Below, in pieces: positions 43,434 through 55,220 of a DNA stretch of 64,000 nucleotides. The translations under genes and the position numbers were made by a program. The DNA comes from Oncomelania hupensis (taxonomy: Eukaryota; Mollusca; Gastropoda; Littorinimorpha; Pomatiopsidae). Under the pieces are notes generated by a model. The model had not been told where the DNA came from. It saw nothing but the letters and a program-made list of their open reading frames with translations, and searched no databases. The stretch is from NCBI GenBank assembly GCA_036898135.1, contig CM072523.1:41002764-41066763 (forward strand). Reading direction: 5' to 3'. Numbering within the stretch: position 1 is the stretch's first letter; each line of letters begins with the position of its first letter.

Positions 43434-43765
43434 TATTGGATGCTACGCGCTCCTTATTCCTCAAAGCCTGGCGATCTGTAACCAATATACACGCTCACAT
43501 GTCGCAGACACGCCTTCAAACACAACAAACGCACATTCATCACTCAAAGACAAAGGCAATTCGCTATTACATTAGAAGACGGAAAGGAAATCGATTTGTA
43601 GTTTTGAAATTTTAGACAGGCTGCATCCAATGCCATTATTGAAGGGATGCAGGAAACCGGAGTACCCGGAGAAAACTCGCGGTGATCTGAAAGTCTCGTG
43701 CCTAAGTCACATATTAAGCTCGTCCTTTGCTGGGTTCGAACCATCGATATTCGGTATAGGACAGC
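43434..43765 (-). mobile_element. tRNA-derived SINE family D, minus copy
   Basis: It is the same family as the preceding element but reversed, from a 3' end at 43434 (GGATGCTACGCGCTCCTTAT) to a head near 43760 with the B box GGGTTCGAACC (written GGTTCGAACC on the plus strand). It forms a tail-to-tail pair with 43029-43420. Confidence 0.85.
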
Positions 43766-44919
43766 AGTTCACTGTCAACGTAAGCTGCCAGGTCATACAT
43801 CAAATGCCTGACTCATTTAGATGACGTGTTGATGATGTAACAAGACACCAATTGCGACCAGTGCATTGAATTCCCTTCGCATGTACGTCAACCCAACAAA
43901 TGAGGTGTCAGAAAGGGACGCAAGTTTTCGGTGACCTTAGTGAAGAAGACAATGGCGTTCATAATATATTATGACGTTTTTTTTTTTCTCTCCAAATGTG
44001 AGGCAGCGATGGATGCCACCCTCACGAAACTAATCCAAAAGAAAAGTGAGGTCTCTAGTGGTTCAAAGCCGTACTCTCTCTTGGACTCAAAAGTTAAGGG
44101 TAGACCTCTCTAACCTATTTCTTTTCCTTTTTTATGCACCTTCAGTCAAAGAGAGAGAGAAAAAAAAATTGAAATAAGCTGTTTTCATCTCTTGTCAAAC
44201 TTAGCGCTCTCTCCTTTCTGTTCCTAGCTTATCCACCACAATCCTCCTCTCTTGTTGTTTACCTTCCCTTGCCCCCCCACCCCCCCACCCATTCTCCATC
44301 TCCTACCCTATTCTCCCTTCCCTGCGCTTCCTCCAAGCGCGCATTTAAAATCATATTCATTGTTTTAAGCTCGACATTTACCCCCAAAACAGAGATAACA
44401 GGGGCTTGGAGAGAGGGGGACAACCCTTGCCCAGGTGCGGAGTTTGGGGACCTGGCCTGGGACAGCAATGTGTCAGATCAAAGAAGCCTTGGGCCGGGGA
44501 AGATATTATTCAGGTATTTACAGGTATAAGACTGGGGCTTATCTCACTCTTGTTTCGCTGTCTTGATCTCGCCTTTCTTGTCGTGTGAATCGTATTAGAC
44601 CCCGACAGCCCGCTATAGCCGCAGTTTCTTTTTTTTTTTCTTCTTTTTTTCCCTTGCCTTTTTCCTCCTTCTTTTCAGACTTAAAACAATAAAACATGTG
44701 CAAACCACTCATGGCTTTAAAAAAGAAGAAGAAGAGTTGGGGTGGGGGCTGAGGAGTGGAGGGGGAGGGAGGTGTAGAGATGAGGAGCGGGTGATGTGGG
44801 GGTGGGCGATTTGGAGGTAGGAGATTGAAGTTTGAGGCTTTAAAAGTGGAAATGCCCAGTGAAATAGGACATGTAGACATCGGGCATGGGAGAGGAGAAA
44901 TTAAAAAGGATATGGAGAG

Positions 44920-44926
<7 letters not shown>
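43766..44926. other. No recognised feature
   Basis: Mixed spacer with C-rich (44272-44292), T-rich (44626-44650) and G-rich (44740-44820) tracts. No gene recognised. Confidence 0.4.
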
Positions 44927-44997
<71 letters not shown>

Positions 44998-45165
44998 AGA
45001 GAGAAGAGACAGAGAGACAGAGACAGAGACAGAGAGAGACAGAGAGACAGAGGGAGAGAGAGAGAAAGAGAGGGAGAGAGAGACGGAGGGAGAGAGAGAA
45101 AGAGAGAGAAAGAGAGAGAAAGAGAGAGAAAGAGAGGGAGAGAGAGAAAGAGAGGGAGAGAGATG
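44927..45165. repeat. (GA)n microsatellite with degenerate flank
   Basis: A pure GA tract at about 44927-44993 is followed by GAGACA/GAGGGA variants to 45165. Confidence 0.97.
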
Positions 45166-45308
45166 TCTCAGGGAAATGAAAAAGATCGGCTGCCCCAGTG
45201 TGTTAACAGGAAGCGTGCGTGTTTAAATATGACTGAATTCTTTACTAAGCTACTGTGGCGACACACAGGGAAGCGGATTTTCATTTAAAACATAGGCCTA
45301 TGTATAAG

Positions 45309-45392
45309 CATGGTGCGGTGGCTCATGGCACACTATTCAAGCACATTTGTCTTTGATGATGTGGGTTTGATCCTCCCAGCTCTCAACTTCAT
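45309..45392 (+). mobile_element. tRNA-like SINE head, weak
   Basis: CATGGTGCGGTGGCTCATGG and, 40 bp on, GTGGGTTTGATCCTCCC resemble A and B boxes. A GT microsatellite follows. It is decayed. Confidence 0.4.
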
Positions 45393-45399
45393 CAAAGTT

Positions 45400-45402
<3 letters not shown>

Positions 45403-45477
<75 letters not shown>

Positions 45478-45511
45478 GGGGTGTGTGTGTGTGTGTGTGT
45501 TTGTGTGCATG
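45403..45511. repeat. Microsatellite (GT)n
   Basis: About 108 bp of GT repeat with few interruptions. Confidence 0.97.
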
Positions 45512-45554
45512 CTTCGGTCATGGTAGCCAGCACTTTGGTTAAATCGCTGGTGAT

Positions 45555-47454
45555 AGCATTACCAACCTTGATCACGAACTTCTCAAAACCTATCGTCCTG
45601 TTTCCAATTTACCATTCCTTTCAAAAGTTCTTACGGATCGTTCTCAAACAGCTCATGTCACACCTTGAGTCAAACAACCTACTCCAGCCATTCCAGTCAG
45701 CCTATAAAAAAGTCACAGTACAGAGACTGCGTTACTAAGCGTGGTCAATGACCTGTTGACGGCGGCGGATCAGGGCAGAGTGTCGATCTTGTCGTTGTTC
45801 GACCTGTCCGCTGCCTTCGACACCATTGATCATGATATCCTTTGCGTCCGGCTGGATGAGACTTTTGGCTGTGCTGGAGCGGTTCATGCATGGTCCGTTC
45901 ATACCTCTCTGACTGTACCCAGTCTGTCATAGTAAACAACTGGCAGTCCACTCGCTCACTCTTTAAGTATGGAGTTCCACAGGGCTCTGTTCTTGGTCCT
46001 GTGTTGTTCACTATGTACAAACAACCTCTCAGCTCAATAATCAGTGCTTTCAATCGTTCATTCCAGCTCTTTGCTGATACTCAACTGCACAATTCTGCTC
46101 CTCCGTCTGAAATCCCAGCTTTTGCCCAAAACATTTCTGATTGCATTCGTTCTGTCGCTGACTGGATGGGCTCAAACAAACTGAAAATGAATGAAGATAA
46201 GACCGAGCTCATCCTGGTCGGGACAAGATCGAAACTTCATCAGTTTGCTATTCTGTCCATGAAGGTGTCTGATCAAGAGATTCCATTTTCAAGGTTGGTC
46301 CGCAATCTTGGAGTTCACCTTGATCAGACCCTCACGATGGAGACACATATAAACAGTCTGTGCAAATCCTCAACTTTCATCTCCGTAGATTAGTAAAATA
46401 CGCCGCTACCTTTCTGTTGAAACTGCCAACGTACTCGCTGTCTCCTTTATTCTGTCCCGAGTTGATTTCAGCAATTCTCTTCTGGCTGGCCTTCCGGATG
46501 AAAAACTCTCCAAACCTCAACGTATTCAAAATAACGCTGCTCTCCTTGTCCTCCTGCAGCCGCCGCGCTTTAGTGCCTCCACTGTACTTCAAACACTGCA
46601 CTGGCTGCCTGTAAAGGCTCGCATTGAATACAAAATTGCTTATATCTGTTTTCACTGATACCTTTCCCTCTTATCTGGCTGATCTCATCCTCCTCTACAA
46701 ATCTACTCGTTCTCTTTGCTCTGAAGATGCCTCCTTACTGACCGTCCCCAGATATTCTCTTAACTCCTTCTGGAAAAGATCTTTTGCTGTGTTCGCTCCG
46801 TCGCTGTGGAACTCTCTTCCCTCCGAACTTCATTACACTCAGTCTGTCATTACTTTTAAAAAGAATCTTTAAATGTTTCTGTTCTGCAAGCATCTGCATG
46901 CTTGATCCGCTGTGATTCCATCACTGGTCGAACAACTGATTTCAGTCTTTGAGAGATGCTTGCATAGTAAGATGGTCAGTGAGTGGGTGCTGAGGAATTA
47001 AAACATCACAACAGCTTGCGTGTGTCTGTGTCTGACAATGCCTAGGTGTGTGTCTATGGGTGCGATATAATGTCTACATCATGGTCATGATCTTTTAATA
47101 ATCATTCTTCATATCTTATGATTGTGACTGACTCTTTTTTTTTTACTTGGAATTTGATATTTACTTATTTACTGTCCAGAGTTTAAAAGATGTGATTGCA
47201 TTTCTAATAACATTTTCTGTTTTTACATTTCCCATCATTTTAAAAATTACTTTAATTATATTGTCAGTCTTATTAGGCTATTAGTACATTGTTTTAATGC
47301 GACTATTGTGTGCTTGAGGTTTACTTCCAATTTCTGACTTTAAATTTTAATGAATTTTGTTTTTAATTGTATTTATTGATTGTATTCTATCTGTTGCACT
47401 GTGCGGGTGACTGTGTTTGATGCGCCTTGAGCAGACTATTGTTTGATAATGCGC

Positions 47455-47460
<6 letters not shown>
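45555..47460 (+). pseudogene. CR1/L2-like LINE, RT and C-terminal part
   Basis: 5'-truncated LINE in plus orientation. Across frames one sees RT block 1 (VSNLPFLSKVL-like, near 45600), then VVNDLLTAADQGRVSILSLF and DLSAAFDTIDHDIL (palm), GVPQGSVLGPVLFTMY, and the catalytic box as FADTQL, where one Asp codon of the usual FADDTQL is missing. Next come WMGSNKLKMNEDKTELILVG and a C-terminal segment with PSLWNSLPSELHYTQSVITF ending at 46872. The coding is split by at least four frameshifts. The 3' end (GCGCCTTGAGCAGACTATTG ... AATGCGCTTTA) runs into a TTA repeat and resembles the tail of SINE family E. It cannot be active. Confidence 0.9.
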
Positions 47461-47544
<84 letters not shown>

Positions 47545-47572
47545 TAATTAATTAATTAATTAATTTATTGTT
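47456..47572. repeat. (TTA)n then (TTAA)n microsatellite
   Basis: TTA repeat (about 47456-47541), probably the LINE 3' tail, passes into TAAT repeats to about 47570. Confidence 0.96.
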
Positions 47573-48013
47573 TTGGGATTTGTATGTGGATCTGTCGCCT
47601 GTGCCTGCAGAACACAATGATTGAATTGTTTAACGTGCCGGAGTAGCGACACAGTTGAAATGGATACAAGGTCTAATGCGTCGTTACAGAACGCGGCCAA
47701 TTGCCGCCAATTGTGAGAGAAAATGTCCCGTCAACATCGAGAATCCAACGCAGGTTGCTCTGCACGCAAAGTAAGCATTCTACTGACTGATGCGCCTTGC
47801 AATGTTGGCCTACATCTTATCCCACTAAAGGAGTCTTCTCTTGTTTTTATCTATATTCTAGCACATGTAGCAGCTCTTAATGCGTTATGTAAGAATAATT
47901 ACCTCCATTAATTTACTCAAAAGCCGTTTTACCCCAACTCAACCTTTTCTACGGAGTACCATTTGTATAGACAGTCGAAACTATTGTCAGAAAATTAATC
48001 TTTAAATTTTTCG
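47573..48013. other. No recognised feature
   Basis: A 62-codon open frame at 47723-47911 has no recognisable motif. Nothing else supported. Confidence 0.35.
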
Positions 48014-48075
48014 CATGGATTCGAACCTGGGATCATCCACAATACAAGGGCAACGCCTCTTACCACAGAGCTTCT
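48014..48075 (-). mobile_element. tRNA-like SINE head
   Basis: On the minus strand, AGCTCTGTGGTAAGAGGCG is followed by the B box AGGTTCGAATCCA. This is typical of a SINE head next to a microsatellite. Confidence 0.55.
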
Positions 48076-48198
<123 letters not shown>

Positions 48199-48456
48199 AC
48201 ATTACTGCTAAAAGACCGTAATCCTCGCATTCACGCCACGTCTCGGCAAATAACGCGACACAAATTCAAAGAACGCGCTCAACCGGCAACATCTTTTTTC
48301 AATGTTACTTTTTTTTTTACAAGAGCTCTTTTTCCGGAAGGGGCAAGCACTCTCCGCTCGCAAAGATCAACAAGAATGAAACACGACACCGAGGCGTCAC
48401 GTGACCGCGGTCCTGAAGTATTTGAGGGAAAGGGTGGATGGATAGGATGGTCCACA

Positions 48457-48795
48457 TCGCTGTAGTTTAGTGGTAGAGCCTTCGAGATGTCCAAGGTTCA
48501 AATCCCGTGGTGGGCAAAGAAAAAATTGGCCATTTTCACTGTTCGTATGTGCGGTATGATTGCTCTGGTGGTTCAGCGTGGATTTAGGCCCCTAACCTCT
48601 TTCTTCCCTGGGATGGTTATTCCCATCTGCCGTATGGTCAATGGTGAGTGTAGACCATGTTCATTCCCATAGGATGTAGAGATGCTGAACCACAGAAGTT
48701 GCAGAAGAGAGGGAACAAAATCAAACTGCAAAAGAAGGAACGAAAAGTGGACGGGATGAAGGAAAAATGAAAAGTGGAACATGAGTAGAGGTAGA
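48457..48795 (+). mobile_element. tRNA-derived SINE, single copy in window
   Basis: CATCGCTGTAGTTTAGTGGT (A-box region) and AAGGTTCAAATCCCG (B box) start the element. A body follows with no second copy in the window, so the 3' limit is uncertain. Confidence 0.5.
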
Positions 48796-48949
48796 AACGT
48801 TGCCTTAGTTGTCCACGGTGTGTATGCTTTTAGATTTTTTTTAGTCTCGAACATATTTGTATTCATTTATTATTATTTTTTTCTTTATTTTATTGTTTTA
48901 ATTTTTATTATTATTATCTTTCTTTTTCAAAGCGGGGATGAAATTCGAG

Positions 48950-49215
48950 TTGCTTTCCCAAAGAAAGCCCAGCAGCTGCAGGGCAGCGTCACCCAGGGCA
49001 ACACGAGATAGGGCCCACTGAGCTGAGTTTCGAACCCGCAGCTATAACCTTTTCATCTCACTATTGACCACCAGGCGGGGATGGGCTTAACAGCAACAAG
49101 ATGACCAGAACAGTGTTCCACAGCCAATGAAAAGTCTGGACCCACTTGGGTTTCGAACCTGCGACCTCTGGATCCGAGCTCGTCGCTTCTGTCAACTGAA
49201 GTATTCATAGCCCTT
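48950..49215 (-). mobile_element. Two tRNA-like modules in tandem
   Basis: Minus-strand B boxes (GGGTTCGAAACTC near 49035 and AGGTTCGAAACCC near 49150) each have an A-box-like stretch 40-50 bp upstream. The modules lie about 120 bp apart. They may be one dimeric SINE or two insertions. Confidence 0.45.
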
Positions 49216-49301
49216 TAAACGTTTACCACCATCCCACTCTCCATTCTTTCCCTCCCATCATACGGTGCAGCTGAGACTCAACGAGGCTTACGTTTACCTC
49301 C

Positions 49302-49362
49302 CGGTCCTGATTTGGCTCGGAAGAGTCCGCTGGACCTAAAGCAACAATCAATCAATCAATCA
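49302..49362 (+). repeat. Interspersed module with (ATCA)n tail
   Basis: CCGGTCCTGATTTGGCTCGG, AAGAGTCCGCTGGACCTAAA, GCAACAATCAATCAATCAATC. It is the reverse complement of the module at 3042 and 18155. The ATCA run looks like a retroelement 3' tail and suggests the true orientation of the family. Confidence 0.7.
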
Positions 49363-50105
49363 TACGTTTACCTCTCAACTCAACTCTGCGAATTCCAGAT
49401 ACGCTGTACCAAGTCATCGCTAAGGTGCAGGAGATACTCCGTGCGCGAGCATGTACGCGTTATGTAAGCCTACAGTGTCCTCTGTCCCTTAAATCACAGG
49501 TCAATTGAAAGGACAGCAGAACAATATGAAACGGAGGTAATCTTCTCGTTAAGGCGTCTTCTCGCACCTCCCCTTAAACTAGGCTGGTAGCTTGTGCTCC
49601 TTTAAGACTGGGGACACTTTAGGCTATATGCTTTAGAGATCATTTGCCTGCGAATTTTTTATCTTGTGAACATCATTCATCTTAGCTCACTGAAGGAGTT
49701 GTTATGTTTTTGTTTTATCCAAAAGCTAGGTTTTATCTCCTGTCATCAAGCCTTTTTACTACATCACAATCTCTTCTTCTTTTTTTTTTTTTTAAAGGTA
49801 GCAGTTGCATTCCGCTTTAAAGAAGAATTAGGATAACGCCTTATAAAAATTAATAGTAAACCGCTTGGAAGAATATAGAAAAGTCATATTTTACTTTCTA
49901 GCCTAGACTGTTGAAGTATAAAGACCTAAAAAAACATAAAAGGTTTAGATGTGATAAAAGCATAGAAGTGTCGAAGTCCAAACCATTGATAAGGATAATA
50001 ATTAGCACTAGGTCACATGGACTTTGTCTTTCAGCTAGCTGTTCCATCCAATCTATAGAGAAAAATGTATAGATAGCAAAATGGGAGAGGAAGTGCAGTT
50101 GAAAT
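49363..50105. other. No recognised feature
   Basis: AT-rich spacer with a T tract near 49780. No gene or repeat family recognised. Confidence 0.4.
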
Positions 50106-50115
50106 CGTCGCTTCC

Positions 50116-50318
50116 TTAAAGATTAATTGTAGATTATAATCACACGACACCGGAGCGTATATAGGCGACTACTGGTCAGTCACATTATTTTGACACCTGC
50201 GAATCAGTTGATGGCAAGGGGAAAATAATATGGCCGCACGTTGGCCAATCCGGGATTCGAACCAGGGACCTTTCGGTTGCTAGTAAGCCGCTCTACCAAC
50301 TGAGCTACCCGGTCCCAC
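50116..50318 (-). mobile_element. tRNA-derived SINE, family B, copy 2
   Basis: Reverse orientation of the SINE at 10773-10973, with the same head (TAGCTCAGTTGGTAGAGCGG) and body. It is flanked by the direct repeat CGTCGCTTCC at 50106-50115 and 50319-50328. Confidence 0.93.
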
Positions 50319-50328
50319 CGTCGCTTCC

Positions 50329-51094
50329 CCTGAAAATTTAAAGACTATTTGTATTGACGGGAAATGTGGCTTCGGTGCTTATAGAGCAAGCCTTATCTAC
50401 GTGCGTCTTGGAGGTCGTAGGTTGGAATCCTGACTTAAGCAATCTTTTATTTTTGTACTTGATGGATAATGTGTGTACGTCTTTGTGGAGGGGTTTGAAT
50501 CCTGAATTTATTAAAACTATTTATGTACATGTTAGAGATCAGTGGTCAATGCCTATAGAAACTGTCTGAGCTTTTAAGTGCGATTTGTAAGAAAATTCCC
50601 TTTTTTCAATTCAAATGAACGCCAACTGCAGTGTCCAAACATGGCTTTTTTACTGCTTATTATGCATTATAGATACAAACATGCTTTAAAGTCTCAATAA
50701 AATAACGTTTCAAGAGCTATATTCCATTGCTGTTCTGCTTGCATTCCTCTACCGTTCCGCATTCATTCCGCTGCCGTTTTGTTTCAAGTTTCGCTAAAAA
50801 CTTAGTTCTTAACTGTGTTTTTTCTGCAGTGTGTTTTGTAGCGTTGAGGTCGCTGAGCGTTCTTAAAGATAATTCAATGTCCCCAGCTCCAGAGACCCAC
50901 CTTAAATGTACTAATGAGCTCCAAGCTTTTGTCAAGCTCAGTTCCGCTCCAATGAAGGAATTCTGAATACAATTCCTCCCTAAAACCAACCCCTTCTAAC
51001 CCTATCCTTACCCCCACCCACCCACAGTTAGTTATGTATAGCACACTATACTACTTCACTACATCTCCACGGCCAGTTTAATTATAATTTATTA
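50329..51094. other. No recognised feature; possible tRNA-like relic
   Basis: 50365-50440 has weak tRNA-like character (GCTTATAGAGC, GGTTGGAATCC). The rest has no recognisable gene. Confidence 0.35.
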
Positions 51095-51350
51095 TTATTT
51101 AATACCTTTTCTAGAGCGCTTTTTCAGCTCAAGGCGCTGTCCGATACAGGATCTAACTGAAGCCTTCCGAGGCCCCCACTTGCAACCTTTGGGCGCATCG
51201 TCTGACGCCAATCACAATCCTGGGCGACAGCGCATAGGGAGAAGGAACCTAGTGCGTTCTGGGTGTATTTGTGTAGCCGGCACTCAACTGTCTAGGACAA
51301 AAGCGTCAGGAACTTTAAAGTCCGTGCGATGGAATGCGTGTGTGCACGAA
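51095..51350 (-). mobile_element. SINE family E, truncated copy
   Basis: On the plus strand it reads TCTAGAGCGCTTTTTCAGC, CAAGGCGCTGTCCGATACAG, GGGCGCATCGTCTGACG, AAAAGCGTCAGGAACTTTAA, in the family-E order. The tRNA head is absent. A TTAG repeat follows at 51353-51375. Confidence 0.85.
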
Positions 51351-51375
51351 GGTTAGTTAGTTAGTTAGTTAAAAT

Positions 51376-51714
51376 AGATTAACGTTCCCGGACACATAAG
51401 CGTATAGGGGACGGGTGGATAGCCGAGTCTCATCACCAAAATGTTAATGAACTAGGAAATATAGTACCCGCGCAAAGCGAATGCATACGCCACGTGTCCT
51501 AACTCTATAAACACACGATGTTTACACAAATGTAAATATTTGCCAAGTCACTTCCTGACAAATTTGTATAAAATAAATTGCAGATCGTTTTGTAAATGTT
51601 AAAAATCCAAGGCGAACGACTGTACGACTACTATAAGTAGATCACTAAGCCTGTAAAGACTTGATCTTTGGTAACTGCGCCACAGAGCAGAATGAAAGCG
51701 ATGAGAAAGGACAC
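51376..51714. other. No recognised feature
   Basis: AT-rich spacer without recognised content. Confidence 0.4.
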
Positions 51715-51751
51715 ACACCAACAGACACGCACACACGCACACACACACACC

Positions 51752-51785
<34 letters not shown>

Positions 51786-52265
51786 CACCCCACACACACA
51801 ACTTCACCCACGTCATCCTTTTTGGGCTTCCATCTCTCATTTCAGTTCTAAACGAACGCTAAGGACGTTCAAAAGGCTTATTGTGTGTTTCCATGGAGAA
51901 GAGATCACAGTAATTCGAGTTGCGCAATAAACTGTTTTCCTTCAGACCAGGCTAATAATGAAGACAGGACGGCTACTCCAAGGTTTATGGCTACCCCTGA
52001 CAATGAAGTTAGTACTGGCGTTACGGAAGCAACAGAGGAAACGATACCAGAATGCCTTGCAAGTTTGTTTTTTTCAATTTCTTTGTCTTTGAGAGTGACT
52101 TTGTAGATCTACTAGCAGTACCTCTCGCTCTAGCTCTCTCTCACGTCCTACATGCCAAGAAACACACACACACATATATATACATCCATACACATACACA
52201 TAAACACACAGAATCATACACACACATACAGACATACAGACACACACACAAACATACATACTCAT
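51715..52265. repeat. CA and CT simple repeats
   Basis: CA/CT tracts at about 51715-51800 and CA/TA-rich tracts at about 52160-52262. Between them nothing is recognised. Confidence 0.9.
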
Positions 52266-52323
52266 TAGACTATCATCTTCAATAGTATGTTTTCCCATGT
52301 GTTTATTCATCTTCTCGTTCTAG

Positions 52324-52419
52324 AGAAGATACAGTTCTACAGAAGATACAACTCTACGGAAGATACAGCTCTACGGAGGATACAGTTCTACAGAAGATAC
52401 AGTTCTACAGAAGATAAAG
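52324..52419. repeat. 17-bp minisatellite, about 5.6 copies
   Basis: The unit is AGAAGATACAGTTCTAC, with variants such as GGAAGATACAGCTCTAC. Confidence 0.93.
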
Positions 52420-53039
52420 TTCAATTTGTTTTGTATTTCCTGTGCAGCTCCGGTGTCGGCAAACGTAACGCCTTCTAGTTGATTGTTCGTAGATTAATTA
52501 GATTATATTATTATTTTTTTTAAATTTAGTTATCGAAGTTAAAATCTCTTGATAGAAAAAAATAAAAATTGGATGGATTGGTTGATTGGTTGAATGATTG
52601 TTTGATTAATTGTGTGACTGATTGGAGGAGATTAATTGGTCGCATACCACGGTTTGTGATGAACCCAGGTTCGAACTGGCATGAGTTATCCAACCAGTCT
52701 TACCATCTTGATACCTTTTCACCATTTGTCCTCCTTTGTTTCTCTGTACGAAACGGATGAATGCTGGAAGTTTACTTTATATCTTACAACCTTAACCATG
52801 CATATTCACATCTAAGCTTACAGGCAGACCTGGCCCTCCCCCCCCTACCTTTTCACACAGACACGCGCACACACCTGCCCACCAAGGCTGACGATTAACT
52901 TCCCAAACCCCCTACTTGTATCCAGGTAAAAACGGCGAGCAGAAATATCTGTGTTCCTACACCGTCACCTGGTCAAATCTGGTAGACTAAATGGGTAACG
53001 CCAAAGTTCTCTCCAGGTATACATAGCGTAACATGGGTG
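52420..53039. other. No recognised feature
   Basis: AT-rich with a GATTGGTTGAATGATT-type degenerate repeat near 52570-52640. CCAGGTTCGAACTGG at 52668 resembles a B box, but no A box is clear. Confidence 0.4.
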
Positions 53040-53304
53040 AGTGTGTGTGTGTGTGTGTGTGTGTGTTCCTTCCGGCGGGGCACCTGGGAGTCGTAGGAAT
53101 ACCAATGAGACAGCTGAAATAGAAAGACAAGGAATTGCATTTCAATATGACAAAACGTCAGAGACCTTTTTGTTTGTTTGGTTGGTGGATTTATTATTTT
53201 TTTGGGGGGGTGGGGGGTGGGTGGGTGTGGGGGGTGTGGAGAGTTTTGGTCAGGAAGTTTCGTGACTAAATTTTTGAGAAGAAAAAAAGTGTGCGTGTGT
53301 GTGT

Positions 53305-53354
<50 letters not shown>

Positions 53355-53417
53355 AAATCTATTCAAAAACACTCTTTTTAAAAATTTGTTTTCGCCATCA
53401 CCATTGTTATCGTAGTA

Positions 53418-53457
<40 letters not shown>

Positions 53458-53600
53458 CGAGAAGGAGGAGGAAGAGAAAAAGAAAGAGGATGATTAATGA
53501 TGGAGATGATGACGACGACGACGACGGTGAGGAGGAAGAAAAGGAGAGGAGGAGGAGGAGGAAGTAGGTGACGACGAAGATGATAAAGATGATGATGATG
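53040..53600. repeat. GT, G-rich, GAT and GA-rich simple repeats
   Basis: GT tracts at 53040-53066 and 53291-53354, a G-rich tract at 53203-53240, a GAT array at about 53419-53456, and purine-rich GAC/GGA triplets to about 53600. Confidence 0.94.
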
Positions 53601-53747
53601 ATAAGTTTCATCTTTTCTTCTTCTCATCCTCTTTGTTCTTCCTCCTTCAGAGCAACAATACAAAAGTCTACAAGTTAATATAATACAATAAAAGCAAAGT
53701 TAAATTTGAAGCTCACATAATATTTATTTATTAATTTGATCACTGTT

Positions 53748-54045
53748 ATACAGCGCCTTACTAACAAGAGCTGCTCAAGGCGCTGGCCAATACAGGATCT
53801 AACTCAAGACGCCCGAGGTGCCCACTTGCAGCCTCAGGAGCATAGTCCAAGACCACTGAGCACCATTCTGGGCGACCGGGGATGAGGGGAAGGGACCGAG
53901 TGCATGCTGGGTGCATTTGTATAGCCGGCCACCCGTCTAGGACAAGAGCGTCAGGATGTTTAAAGTCCATGTGATGGCATGCGTGCGGGCACAGACTAGA
54001 CCTCGGTTTATACTCTCATCCGAAGGAGTAGGGGCGCAGTGTCTC
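53748..54045 (-). mobile_element. SINE family E, long copy
   Basis: In plus-strand reading it runs TACAGCGCCTTACTAACAAG, GCTCAAGGCGCTGGCCAATA, GACAAGAGCGTCAGGATG, ACTAGACCTCGGTTTATACT, CTCATCCGAAGGAGTAGG. The order and spacing match 17307-17736, but the tRNA head is lost or diverged. Confidence 0.87.
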
Positions 54046-54199
54046 AGTTTTCGTGTTAGTTTTCTCAGGCCGTTAACTGCAGAGTTATTGCCTGACAGTG
54101 GAGTACGCGGCGTACACCACTAACCTAACTGCGCCTATACAGTTCGACCTAGACATGAAAGACAAGTATTATGGAGAAAACGAGCCAGAAATTATACAT

Positions 54200-54300
54200 T
54201 TAATAATAATACTGGAAGCTATATATACGCGCTTTTCCCCAAATCACCAATAAGGCTCAAAGCGCGGCGATATATACTAACATACACATTCACATGTAAG
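54200..54300 (-). mobile_element. SINE tail fragment
   Basis: ATATATACGCGCTTTTCCCC, AAGGCTCAAAGCGCGGCGAT and ACACATTCACATGTAAGCC resemble the 3' region of family D/E elements. Confidence 0.45.
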
Positions 54301-54830
54301 CCCAAAATCATTTGTAAAAACCTAATTAACTTACTTAAGTAAATAAAATAAACATGTAAAATGAACTGACTTAAATGGCAAATGTCGATTTTTTTTTCCC
54401 TCAAAATTTAAGGTCGGTGGACACCTGCAGGAGATACTAAACAATAAGCAGGCCACTCAGCAACTCCTTAAGATAAAGAAATGCCATGCATCCCTCCCCA
54501 TTCACTGTTATCTTAAGGGCCCTTCAGTCACTCAGTCACCGCACGTGGAATTTCTACTTTTGTCATATTAATAAAAGGTGAATGAGGATCTGAGTCATTC
54601 AACAGCCAAAGGGTAAAGATTTTTTTCTATATTAGTACACTATAATATCTGTCTCACCACAAGTAAAGAATTAAGAAAAAAGAGTAATAATATTAGCATA
54701 CATACAAATTGCAAAAGTATTTTTTTACTTGTTTATTCTACTTGTCGGTTTTGGAGGTTTTTAATTTTTTAAATTTTGTTTTCATCGATACAATGGATTT
54801 TAGACTTTTATAAACATATGTACACACGCT
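54301..54830. other. No recognised feature
   Basis: AT-rich spacer with no recognised content. Confidence 0.4.
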
Positions 54831-55002
54831 CGCGCGCACACACACACACACACACACTCATACACGCACACAATATATATTGTATTATATACACTCATAT
54901 ATTATATTATATACACTCACACATGCACACACACAAACACACACACATTAACACACACATACACACATGCACGCACACACACGCACGTCCACACACACAC
55001 AC
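54831..55002. repeat. CA/TA-rich simple repeat
   Basis: CACACA tracts interrupted by TATATTATATA segments. Confidence 0.93.
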
Positions 55003-55220
55003 TTAATCAAAACATGCTACTTATGTCAGTAGCCTTTTTAAGATAAGTGTATGATTGCATAAAATATAGATACTATCGGTGTCATTTATCAAAACATAAT
55101 TTGCAGTGTGTAAAATTAAATAATTATGGTGTACATTCAAATTATAAACGTAAACACAAATTAGTTGCTGGTACATAGGCTGTGTATAATGCACCCTGTA
55201 GAATGTTATTTTATTTTCCC

